Assembly: GCF_003144115.1 (NCBI RefSeq)
Contig: NW_020311998.1
Location: forward strand, 123,669-187,668
Origin: Tilletiopsis washingtonensis
Lineage: Eukaryota; Basidiomycota; Exobasidiomycetes; Entylomatales
Length of the DNA: 64,000 nt
Reading direction: 5' to 3'
Positions 12,001-21,422 of this stretch are shown in pieces (position 1 is the first letter of the stretch; each line of letters opens with the position of its first letter). A program made the translations under genes and the position numbers. Below the pieces are notes generated by a model. It ran no database searches, was not told the DNA's origin, and saw only the letters and a list, made by a program, of their open reading frames with translations.

Positions 12001-12273
12001 CGGGTATGCTGGCGAGGGCACGGCGTACTGCTGCCCGGGTGCAGGCGCGTAGTGCATCTGCTGCGGCGGCGCCGGCACGCCGTACTCGGCGGGATGATGC
12101 GGGTTGTGCGGGTGGTGGTGCGGGTGGGCATACGCCATCGGATGCTGTTGCGAGGGTGCTGCACCGTTGCTGCTGCCCGGCGGCGGCGGCGGAGGAGGAG
12201 GAGCATACGGCGCGCCCTGCGCCGCAGCGCCGCCGGCCATGTACGGCGAGGTGTTGGCGCCGGGCATGGCCAT
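9073..12273 (-). CDS. two-finger C2H2 transcription factor, low-complexity
   Basis: Probable DNA-binding regulator. Exon 1 (from 12273) encodes a Pro/His/Gln-rich N-terminus (poly-[12 protein letters not shown], several poly-Q runs), then the first finger [20 protein letters not shown]. The intron contains a TACTAAT branch site. Exon 2 resumes RKHTGERPF and encodes the second finger [16 protein letters not shown] ending HTVH. The finger pair resembles fungal stress and carbon regulators of the Usv1/Rgm1/Msn2 type; I cannot choose an orthologue. The remaining roughly 750 residues are Ser/Pro/Ala-rich and disordered, with a basic patch ([15 protein letters not shown]) and ten-residue tandem repeats of SSHGLPPLP type. 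The start at 12273 is the first ATG of the open frame; a short upstream exon cannot be excluded. Confidence 0.82.
10231..10410 (-). repeat. 30-bp tandem repeat in C2H2 factor gene
   Basis: The core CGAGCTGC recurs every 30 nt at 10261, 10291, 10321, 10351 and 10381, with a degenerate copy before. On the minus strand it encodes the ten-residue repeat [10 protein letters not shown] with minor changes. The copies differ by a few bases, so the array is not very recent. Confidence 0.9.
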
Positions 12274-15200
12274 GCTGCTGGGTATGCGCTGCGAAGAGGG
12301 TGCAGCGATGGCGGAGCGGTGAGGGAGAGAGAAGGAGGGCGGCGCTCAACGACGACACGTCCGTGCGAGGGACGGGAGCCGAGTAGGGCAGCAGTAGCGG
12401 TGCCTGTCAGGAACGGTGCGCGCGAATGCCGCGCCCTGACGCCCTCGAGGGGCCGTCTGCGTGGGCAGGCTTGCAGGCGCGCAAGATGCGCTGCGGATGC
12501 GACGGTGCCAGGACCCGGCGCAGCGAGATGGAGCAGCGACGAGCGAAGGCGAAGGAGAAGTAGTGGATGGTGAGGAAGAGGCGAGCTCGGCGGCGGCGGC
12601 GACGACGACGACGAAGCGGCAAGCGGCGTCCTGGCCGAGAGGGCCAACGATGGCGGCAGCGGGCGGGCGGGCGCAGGCGCAACGCAGCGCAGCAGGCACC
12701 TCAAGCTCGCGCGCCGCCGCGCCCTCTCCAGCGCCTCGGCCTGCTGCGCTGAGGGGCACACGCCGCGTCTGCCGCTGTCTGCTGCAGGCAGGCCGGCCTT
12801 AGCGTCCTTTTTTAGCGTCCTCTCTGCAGCGTGCAGCGAGCGTGCAGCGCTCCAGCCTCTCTCTCACAGGCGGCCGGCCGGGTGGGTGCCGCAGTGCCTC
12901 AGCTCTGACTCTGCTCGGACAGCCGCTCAGCGCCAGCTTGACAGCACGCCGACAGCCTGCAACGGAAGCAGCCCTCTCGCTCTCTCTCTCTGCGCAGGGC
13001 AGCACTTCCAGGACAGGCTCGGTGCCTGCGCAGGCACCGCCGGCTCTTGATGAACGCCCCTCTCCAACGCCGCTCTGCCGCTTCTGTGCCGCGTGCCGCG
13101 CATCGCGCTGTTCATCTGTACCTCGCTCCTGAGAGGCCGCTGGCGGTACGTCCATCCGCAACCCTCCGCGAGCGGCACCAAGGGCTGCTCTGCGTAGCTG
13201 TGCTGCTGCGTTCTGGGTGCTGCACCCCTGGTGCTGCGTGCTGCGTGATGCGCTGCTGCCGAGTGAGCGGCAGCAAGACCATCTTGATGAAGCCGCCGTG
13301 CTTTCCTGCCCGAGATGCCCGCAGCTGCACCCTGCCTCTTGGGCCGCCGGCCTGCGGAGCGTGTGCGGAGAAGGGGCGAGAGCGGCAGCACGAGCACGCC
13401 GCATCCGACAGAAGAGGCCGCACAGGCGCGCCGGCCACCGACGTCTCCGCCAGCGGCAGCTTGCGCCCATCCCATCTCGATTCCGCAGGCACGGCAGCGC
13501 AGGCTGACCTCCTCAGAACGCTCCGGGCGCAGAGACATACAAGCGACACCTGCGAATAGTGCCACTGTGCAGCGCCCACGTTGAGCGCCACAGGAGGAGA
13601 GTGAGGGGGCAGCTAGGGCCACGCAGATCGTGCGCTGCATTTCCGGGGCCTCTTCAGCTTGCTCAGCGTCAGCACGAGGAAATGAAGCGTGGCGAGGCCC
13701 ACTGCTGCAGGAGAGAGAGACACGAGAGCGTGGATGTCGAGGCCCGCAGCTCGTCCAGAAGCGAGAGCCAGAGCCAGAGGCAAGGCGGCAGCGGTGGTGG
13801 GCGGAGAGATGGCGTGCGCGCGGCGCGCGCCAAGCCCTCCTCGCCCCGCCGGCGCTGCCGGAGCTTGCGCTTCTAGCCGGCCGATCTCAGACCGCACCAT
13901 GTGCGAGCTCGTCCAACTCCACCCTCTCGCTGCACCTGCACCCAGCACGCAGCGGCGGGTGAGAGATGAGGAGGGACGAGAGGTTACGCCGCGCTTCCAG
14001 GCCCTCTGCCTCTTAGCGTGCTCTCGCCATCCCAGCGCGTTGGAGCGGCGCTAAGGCCGCGCATCTTGCAGCTGTGCGACATCAAGGCCACCACAGCCCC
14101 AGCCGAGCGCAGGCAGCCACGGCCCATGACCGCAGTGCCGCATGCCGCGAGCTGCAGCGTGGAGAGTGCGGCTCCGCCATCTCAACGTGAGTTGCAGGCT
14201 GCGGTGCCGGGGAGCATGGGTACAGGGCAACAGCGTGAAGACGCCATGCCGACGGCTGCCGGCGCCCGGCGCGCGGGCTCCTTCTCCTCCCCTCCTGGTA
14301 GGCCGAGCGCCGAGCCCGCACGCCGCCGCCCGATGCCGAAGCTGCTGCAGCCGGCAAGTCCAAGACACCACCAGCATCAGCACGGCGTGCAGACGGAGCC
14401 GCCTTTGCCATCATGCGCGAGGCGTGTCATGCTTACGACTGCGGCACTGCGGAGCGGAGCATTCTTGCTTCGGCTTCGGGCAGCGCGAGAGACGAGTGCA
14501 GAGGGATGATCTGCTTCCGCACTCGTACTACCGCGCCTCGCCGAAGCCGAGAGCTGCCGTCGACCAGGCGACTGAGAGCAGGTGTTCAGCGCCGGCATCT
14601 CGTCGACAAGACGGCGCGACATGCACATGACTGGAAGGCGATCTGCTTCCTTCGAGGAGAAGTAGAGATGGCCAGCCGCTCACCTAGCCTGGATGGAGCT
14701 TTGAGCCTCCTCGAGGATCAATCTATGCGCCCGTGCCCTCTTTCCAGGTACCCGCAGGCACGGCAGGATTGCAGTGGGCAGGCACAAATGACTTTTGCCG
14801 ACCGTGAAGGCGCAATCGGGCGCAGCACACTGAAGAGCAGATGGACTCCCTGTGTCGAGAGGGGGAAAAGCCCTGCCTGATGCTGCCGCCTGTGGCTGCT
14901 TTTCTCCTCTCATGGCTGCTCCTTGCGCTGCCATCTCACCTCAACATGCTCGCTGCGCGAGCCGACCGCCGGCGTGGGGCGCAGCGATCCGCGTGATCCT
15001 CCCTCCAGACCAGTTACGCTATATCGACACCGACACCCGAGTGTCTCACCTGCCTTTCAGAGGGGCAGGACCGCATTCGGTCTCTCTCACCTAGTCCAGG
15101 GTGCGCCTTGCGGCGTCCAGCAGGCCCGCCGCGGGCGCTTGACTGGCTCGAATGTTCCGGCACGCAGCTGCGTCCACGAAGATGAGGAGCGCCACGCAAA

Positions 15201-15825
15201 AGATGAGCTGGAGAGACGAGCTCCTGCGCCACGCTTGGAGTCCAAGCCTCCCGTGACCAGCGCATGCCGCAGAGGGTAGCACGTGTCTCCGCGCGACCGG
15301 CGGGGTAAAGGTCGCGAGAAGAGGCACAGCTCGAAGTGGACGGGCGAGGACAGGTCCGAAGGGCGTCCAGCGTCGTCTCTTCGACATTTCCAAGCTGCCT
15401 CACGCCGCTCGCGAATCGTAAGAGCATGAGACCTCTTGTCGCTCATAGCGCAAGGTCAGGCATGACTTCTCGGCTGCTTGCATGGCGTGGCCACGTCGCC
15501 CAACTCGCACAGACGGCGTACGCGCGCAAAGCACCCTCGTCGTGAGGCAGCAGCCAAACGTCACGCACGGCGTGGCGTCTTGCCCGAGTCCGTCTTCGCT
15601 GGCGCCCGCTTCAAGCGCGACGCACTCTACTCCGAAACGCCGCGCAACACATCCTCACTCCTCCTCCCTGCAAAGCACATCGGCCTCTCGCGTCCTTGAC
15701 CTACCGCTCATCCTTGCCTCGACTCCCGCAGCTTCTCCCAGACGCAGGGATTGTGACTCTAGCTTCGTTGCTTGTGCATGCATCTCTCTTCACCCCTTCT
15801 CCTCTCCCAGCCGACGAGCAGCGTC
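12274..15825. other. 3.5-kb gene-poor region, no confident gene
   Basis: Lies upstream of the C2H2 factor and downstream of SRP9. No reading frame here has recognisable domains. One possible two-exon + strand model starts at the ATG near 13900 (MCELVQLHP), with a donor near 13958, an acceptor near 14070 and an open frame to 14509. A minus-strand frame (15091-15393) contains a hydrophobic stretch, LQLIFCVALLIFVDA. Both have weak composition and no match I know. The region may hold a long 5' leader of the factor, a non-coding transcript or an unrecognised small gene. Confidence 0.4.
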
Positions 15826-16567
15826 TCACTTTTTGCCCTTCTTCTTCTTCTTCTTCCCCGCCGCCGCTCCTGGTGCTTGTTGTCCCGCTGCCCCTGCTCC
15901 CTCCTCTGCCTTCGGCGCAGCCGCAGCAGCCGCGGCGGGAGCGTCCTCGGCCGCTACAGCCGCGGGCGCAGGCGGCGGAGCGCCCGCCATGGCTGCTGTC
16001 AGTTCGGCGTTGAGCGCCTGGAAGCGATTGAGGATGATGGCTGAGCGCGTGCGGTACTTGATCGTCTGAGGGCGCCGTAGAGTAAGCGACGACACAAGGG
16101 AGAGGGAGAAGGAGAGGCAAGAGGTAAAGGGGCAGGGACATACCTGAACATCGTCAGTGAGCTTGAGCACTAGGCTTTGTGTGCTCGGATGCGCTTTGAT
16201 CAGGTACCGAGTCTAGAGGGAGCATGCGTGAGCGCTGAGACGGAGGTGGGAAGGGAAACGGAGGATGTGCATGTGAAGCCAGTCGCACGCTTAGTTCCTG
16301 CGCACAGCAAGCGCACACGCCCGCTGCGGCCACAGCGGTGCCCTCTCTGGGCCGCGAGTCTCGCAGCGACTCATCCATCTTGCAGTCCTGCCTCGCTGAT
16401 CGAAGCTGCCCCCCCATCCCCCGCATCACGTCTGTCTGGTCATACCGGTGACCTTGCGCAGCGCTGCCCGGCTTATGCCACGCGCCACGACTCACCCGCT
16501 CCGGCTGTGCAGCGTACAGCGCCGTTGCTGCGCTGTGAAACTCTGCCCAGGACTTGTAGTACACCAT
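15826..16567 (-). CDS. SRP9: signal recognition particle subunit SRP9/SRP21
   Basis: Alu-domain subunit of the cytosolic signal recognition particle, which with SRP14 mediates elongation arrest. Three exons (16496-16567, 16144-16212, 15826-16065) give 126 residues. It opens MVYYKSWAEFHSAATALYAA, matching the family start; exon 2 encodes TRYLIKAHPSTQSLVLKLTD, and exon 3 opens TIKYRTRSAIILNRFQALN. The tail is Ala/Pro-rich and ends in a lysine cluster (GKKKKKKGKK), as in fungal SRP21 proteins with basic tails. It is divergent from the MRPS9 gene, 344 nt away. Confidence 0.9.
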
Positions 16568-16911
16568 GGCTGCGGCTCTGCGGCAGCGGCGGAGGCTGCG
16601 ACTGCGTCCGGGAGAGCAGGCACGCTGGTGCCGCGGCGCTTCGCTGGCCCTCGTGCGCCAGGGAGAAGAGCAGGAAGCGCTGAAGAGCAGCTGTGCGTGC
16701 GTAGAGATCGGTGATGACGCAGACGCTGAACGAGCGGAGAGACGTGATGGACGAGGAGCGAGGTGGGATGCCGGCGTCTGTGCGGGGCACGCGACCGGGC
16801 CAGCCATGGCTGCTGCTGGCGGCGCGCGTCACGTGCGCGCCGTCGCCGCATCTTTCCGCGGCCGCGGCCGCCGCCTCGCTCGCTCGCGTCTTCCTCCCCA
16901 CCACACCACCC
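16568..16911. promoter_or_regulatory. divergent promoter region SRP9/MRPS9
   Basis: 344-nt gap between two start codons. The reading frame of the ribosomal protein stays open back to 16711, so part of this may be leader or coding sequence. No defined site seen. Confidence 0.35.
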
Positions 16912-18042
16912 ATGTCGCTCTCCTCCGCCCGGCGCGGGCTCACCGCCGCTCTGGCGCCTGCAGTACGCAGCGGTGCCAGCGTCGCACGGCACGCCTCGAC
17001 GTCTGCCGCTCTGCCCGCCTCCGCGCCTCGTCTGCCTCCCAGCGGCGCAGCCGCCAGCGGCGGCTCCTCGCTGCCTCCTTCTCGCCTCAAGCCCCTCTCA
17101 CCGGCGCACTACACTGCGCGTCCCACATACATCGACGCACTCCTCACGCTCGAAGACCTCACACGGCGTTCCAAGCGTGCTCTCGAGGGTGCACACGCAC
17201 TCGCCGCCAACGCACCTCCTCCGCCCGCGCCTCGTCGTGCTCGAGGTTCCAACCTCTGGGGATCTCCAGCTGCGCTGTCCCAATCTCTGGGACTGCCGCT
17301 CAAGACGGCACAGTATCGTCAACTCATCACTCGTCTTTCATTGCTCGATCGTTACTCCTCTCTCGTTCGCTCGCATCTCGCATCCGGAGCGGCAGGCGCG
17401 GCGAATGCAGAGTTGGCAGTCAGCGTCGAAGAGACGCTGTCGAAGTTTGCGCGCGACGAACGCAAGGGAGAAGCGGTGGAGGAGGAGAGAGAGTCGAAGG
17501 TCGACGAGCAAGGCCGGGCGTACTCGCGTGGTCGGAGAAAAGATGCGAGTGCACGAGTCTGGGTCATCCCTACCAAGATCGAATCTACTGCCATCGACGC
17601 CACTTCGGACGTCATCTCCAGCGCAGGAGAAGTGCTCATCAACGCACAGCCGCTCTCCTCCTACTTTTCGCGCGTCGATCTGCGCGAGCAGGTGCTTTGG
17701 CCGCTGCGCCTTACGGGGACCTTGGGCGCATTCAACGTCTTTGGCTTGACGCGCGGCGGCGGCAACTCGGGCCAGGCTGGCGCGATCGCCCATGGTCTGG
17801 CAAATGCCTTGATTGGCTGGTTCGAGAACCAGGCGCGCGAGACGGGAGATGAGGAGCGATTGATGGCGGTGCGGGCGGTGCTGTACAAGGGTGAGTTGCG
17901 CGAGCGAGGAGGCGAGGGAGACGAAGCTGATGGAGAGGCCTTTGCGACAGACGGCGTGGCGAAGCGCGACCCGCGCATGGTCGAGCGCAAGAAGCCAGGC
18001 ATGGCGAAGGCGCGCAAGGCATACACCTGGGTCAAGCGTTGA
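16912..18042 (+). CDS. MRPS9: mitochondrial small ribosomal subunit protein uS9m
   Basis: Mitochondrial ribosomal protein S9. A single exon encodes 376 residues from the ATG at 16912, which opens a Ser/Ala/Arg-rich presequence (MSLSSARRGLTAALAPAV); the frame also has an ATG at 16711, which I judge less likely. The middle is a fungal-type extension. The S9 core starts at ARVWVIPTKI, with EVLINAQPLSSYFSRVDLRE, TGTLGAFNVFGLTRGGGNSG, QAGAIAHGLANAL and a basic C-terminus RDPRMVERKKPGMAKARKAY ending TWVKR, the tRNA-contacting tail. Intron-free, unlike most neighbours. Confidence 0.92.
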   Translation: MSLSSARRGLTAALAPAVRSGASVARHASTSAALPASAPRLPPSGAAASGGSSLPPSRLKPLSPAHYTARPTYIDALLTLEDLTRRSKRALEGAHALAANAPPPPAPRRARGSNLWGSPAALSQSLGLPLKTAQYRQLITRLSLLDRYSSLVRSHLASGAAGAANAELAVSVEETLSKFARDERKGEAVEEERESKVDEQGRAYSRGRRKDASARVWVIPTKIESTAIDATSDVISSAGEVLINAQPLSSYFSRVDLREQVLWPLRLTGTLGAFNVFGLTRGGGNSGQAGAIAHGLANALIGWFENQARETGDEERLMAVRAVLYKGELRERGGEGDEADGEAFATDGVAKRDPRMVERKKPGMAKARKAYTWVKR

Positions 18043-20663
18043 TGCGGTCGCGGCCTCTGCATGAGAAAGCAAAAGGGGGGGGGGGGGGGGGAGGGGGGGT
18101 GGTGGCAAGGAAGGCGAGATCGAGAGGCGGAGAGGAGAATGGGAAGTGAACGCAGCGAGATGGAGAGCGACCTCGAGAGGAGGCAGCAATCAATGCGCTC
18201 GCGCGCTTCATCATGATGTCGTACAGCCTGCAGCTCGCAGCTCTCGTCCGTGCTCGTCTCGATGGTCTAGCGAGGCATCGTCGCTACTGTCACTTTGAGC
18301 CTCTTGCCGCCAATGCAATGCGGAGGGCGTGCCGGTGCGTGGCTAGCGACAGTAAAGGGAGAGAGCAAGACGGAGAGGACACGAGAGCAGCGCTTGCCAC
18401 AGGCGCTGTGCTCTCTCAAATCTGCCCCAAAGGGCTCGCCAGACGTTGTTGTAGGGAGAGCGGCAGTGGGCGCTCAATTGTGAGGAGCCGTGGGTAGACA
18501 GGGATGTCCGCGGCGCTTCCTGAGAAAGCTTCGCGCGAGCCTCAGATCAAGTGGGTCGGACGACAGAAAGCTCTCGATGGGCCGTGCTGCTTTCCAAGCA
18601 CGATCAATCCATGGCCGCACTACTCGAGTGCCTCTGCGACTGTCGCTTGAGTGCCTTTGCCTCTGCGAGCCCACTCTGCTCCTCTGCCTCGCTGCTCTTT
18701 CCGGCCAGCGGCCGTTCTCTTTGCACGCTACATGCGGCTAGCAAGCTCTTCTGCTACTCACTCGTAGATGTTCTAGTGCTACCGCCCGCCCTAGGGAATG
18801 ACTAGGTCTGAAGCAACGGCTGCGTCAAGACGTCGACTGGGCGCGATGATCGACGACCATCGATGGCGATCGAAGCCGTCTAGTTAGTAGTGTGGTGTAA
18901 GAGGGCACGACTGGATCTGGAGACAAGACGGGTCGTCCAGACGAGCAACTGCTTAAGCTCACAAAGAAGCAGAGCATGCAGCGTCGCGCTGCTTGGGAGC
19001 AGTACGTCCGCCAGACGCTCTTCGCGCGTGCGCAGGTACATTCTCGGCGCAGAGTCTGAGAGCACTGCGTTCTTCTAGTCAATTCGAAGATATTGACGCC
19101 AAAAGCACCGCGACCCGAGGCATGCACTGCTCATCATGGGAGGCAGGGCTTCGCGAAGGGTGAGGCGCCTTGTGACGCGCGTCGCGCCGCGCTGTGCGAT
19201 GCTGTGGCATGATCGAAGCTTCGCACGCCGGGGCGCCTCTGTTTCTTTCGCTCTCGTGCGAAAAAGGTTCTCTGGGTCTGAATAGCACCTGGAGTAGTGT
19301 GCAAGCCATCAGTGGTCCGCATTCTACCCTAGGCATGAAGCGCACCTCCGAGATGTCCCACGCGGCTGAACAGGCGCGTCGGCTTTGGCGAGGAAACCGA
19401 AGATCGACGGTGCGTAGCCTGACTCTGAGACTGCTCTAGAGCTTTGAGTACTGGCCACATCCTAGCCGTCTGAACGGCCTCGGTCCGACAGCTGTGCCAA
19501 CGAGGTACCCTGGCCATGCGAGTGCAGAACGAAAGCGCGCGTCTGGAGGCTGGCACGGATTTGGGCGCGCGAGGCGCAGCGGCACATGCTGCCCACTGCG
19601 GGGAGAGAAGGCACTGTGCCGCATCGAGCCTACTGTCTGCGCTCTACATTGCCGATCCGCAGCGATACACCTCGACGGCCGATTGAATGCTGTGCGAGCG
19701 CGAGGCATGCTGCAGCCGCCGCGCGGGACGGGCGCGGGAGGCGCAGCGCTCAAGGGGCCTCCTGACGCGGCGCCTCCACGCGCGCCGCATTCCGCGCGCG
19801 CCGCTAGCCTTGCGCGTAGGGCGCGCGAGAAGCGCGCTTGCGGGGACTCTCCAGCTCTATGCGTGGGCAAGGCTCAGCATCGCAGGCGGTAGCATTGAGC
19901 CTATGCTCAGACAGAGCTCTTCTCGTCCAAGGTAGCATGTCCGTGCTCAACGCGTGGGCGACGCGCATGACGCGCGGGCCTAGAGTCGACACTCAACATT
20001 GCCCCGTCCGCAGTTAGGCTTGGGCGTGACGTCTGCAGCGCTCCCGATGCTCTCTCTGACGGCACGCCACGTTCTGCATCGTGGGCGCCGATCGCCGTTG
20101 CCAACTGTCTGCCCGGCCGTTGCTGCGCCCAAACTCGCGCAGGAGCGCGCTGCACCGTTCATGCCCCATGAGCATCTAGCCCACGCTCCTCGCCGCACGT
20201 CACAAGTCAGACTCTACATTGCGTCCCTGTCGACCACACCACTGCACGCTCTGCAATGTCTCGACTTGCACCAGACGCATCCCTCGTTCTTCCAGCAATG
20301 CAGCCAGCGCCCTCGATGCCCACGCATCCGGATGACATGGCGCTGTCGACTGCGGTCATGGCGTTGCACCGCGCGTCGAACGCCAGTGCGGAGCGTCGGT
20401 GGAGCGCATTCGGAGACGCAAGCACGCTGCCCCATGCGCATCGCTGCCTGAAGCACCCGTTCGTCAGTGACGAGCACACATGTGCCATACGCCGCATGGC
20501 ACATCATGCCATAGTCACTCCCGCTTGCGCAAAGGTACAAGAAGCAGGTCGTCGACGTGCTCTCTCCTCCTTTTTCCTCATCCCACTCCAGCCTCTCGCC
20601 TCTTACCTTACTCTTCTCTCTAATCTTCCCCCACCCACCCCACCCTCTCACAACTCCATCATC
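18043..20663. other. 2.6-kb gene-free region upstream of hydrophobin
   Basis: No reading frame with recognisable features on either strand. It starts with a G-rich tract (17 G, one A, 7 G at 18075-18099). The last 100 nt before the hydrophobin start are strongly pyrimidine-rich on the + strand. The length fits an extended upstream regulatory region, or an unrecognised non-coding or lineage-specific gene. Confidence 0.45.
20560..20663 (+). promoter_or_regulatory. pyrimidine-rich core promoter/leader of hydrophobin
   Basis: CT-rich block ending a few bases before the ATG at 20664, including CTCTCTAATCTTCCCCC. Such CT blocks are typical of strongly expressed fungal genes. The exact transcription start cannot be read from sequence. 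Confidence 0.55.
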
Positions 20664-21131
20664 ATGCAGTTCACTCTCGCCGCCGCTGTCCTCGCCCTCG
20701 CTGGCTTCGCCGCTGCCAGCCCCACCTACAAGTCGGTCGGCGCCTGCGCCGTCGGCGAGCCCCAGTGCTGCGCCAAGCGCGTGAGTGGGCCTACTTCTCC
20801 TCTTCTTCCCTCGCCAGTTCGCTGACAGCGCGCTTCATTTCCCACAGCACTCGGGCGACGACGCCTCGAAGCTGGCGTCGCTCCTCGGCCTCGAGGACGT
20901 CGTCGGCGACATCGCTGTCTCGTGCGACCAGATCCCCATCAACATCATCGGTGTGGCGGCGGCCGTGCAGAACCAGTGCAAGAGCGCTCCCGTCTGCTGC
21001 GACCAGACCAGCCAGGAGTGAGTCGTCCTGGCCCGTCGCACACTCAATACAGGCCAGCGCACTGACCACTGCTTTTGCGACCCTTCAGCGGCCTCGTGCA
21101 GCTCGGCTGCACCAACGCTCCCCTCCAGTAA
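20664..21131 (+). CDS. class I hydrophobin, secreted
   Basis: Small secreted amphipathic protein that self-assembles at air-water interfaces and coats aerial hyphae or spores. Three exons (20664-20780, 20848-21017, 21089-21131) give about 109 residues. A signal peptide, MQFTLAAAVLALAGFAAAS, is followed by exactly eight cysteines in the hydrophobin order: single C (VGACAVG), CC (PQCCAKR), C (VSCDQIP), C (QNQCKSA), CC (PVCCDQT), C (QLGCTNA). The segment between the third and fourth cysteines is short and hydrophobic (IPINIIGVAAAVQNQ). Introns begin GTGAGT. Class I is inferred from spacing. It has the longest intergenic upstream region among the + strand genes. Confidence 0.93.
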
Positions 21132-21422
21132 ATCGCCTCTAGCGATCTCTGGGCGATGTTCGACGCAAGCAGCTGCACCTCTTCCTCCCCTCTAACACGA
21201 CAGGCGAGGGTCCTGACATCCGCTGGACCCTGATCACTCACCTACAACTACTCTGCACTGGCTCGTCGATACCCTCATCTCTTACCTGTCTCGATGTCCT
21301 CTTACCTACCATCCTCATCCGCACCTCCTAATCTCACAATCCTTCACGATAACCTCTCGGCTCTGCCTGCCCGAGCTGCTTGCATGGCTAGGATCGTGAC
21401 ATTGCAGCTCCTCCTCTCCGCC

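Noticed and set aside
10660-12573. 637-codon open frame on + strand opposite the C2H2 factor
   Set aside because: Arg/Cys/Leu-rich shadow of the Pro/Ser/Gln-rich minus-strand gene, with no domain. GC-rich codon bias leaves antisense frames open.
13559-14509. Possible two-exon + strand small protein gene
   Set aside because: Splice-like signals exist, but the protein is low-complexity Arg/Ser/Ala with no recognisable domain. Kept only as a remark in the intergenic entry.
15091-15393. Minus-strand frame with a hydrophobic stretch, vaguely like BAP31/Yet3 proteins
   Set aside because: Only about 20 residues look similar and no following exons with the expected helices were found. The evidence is too weak for a gene call.
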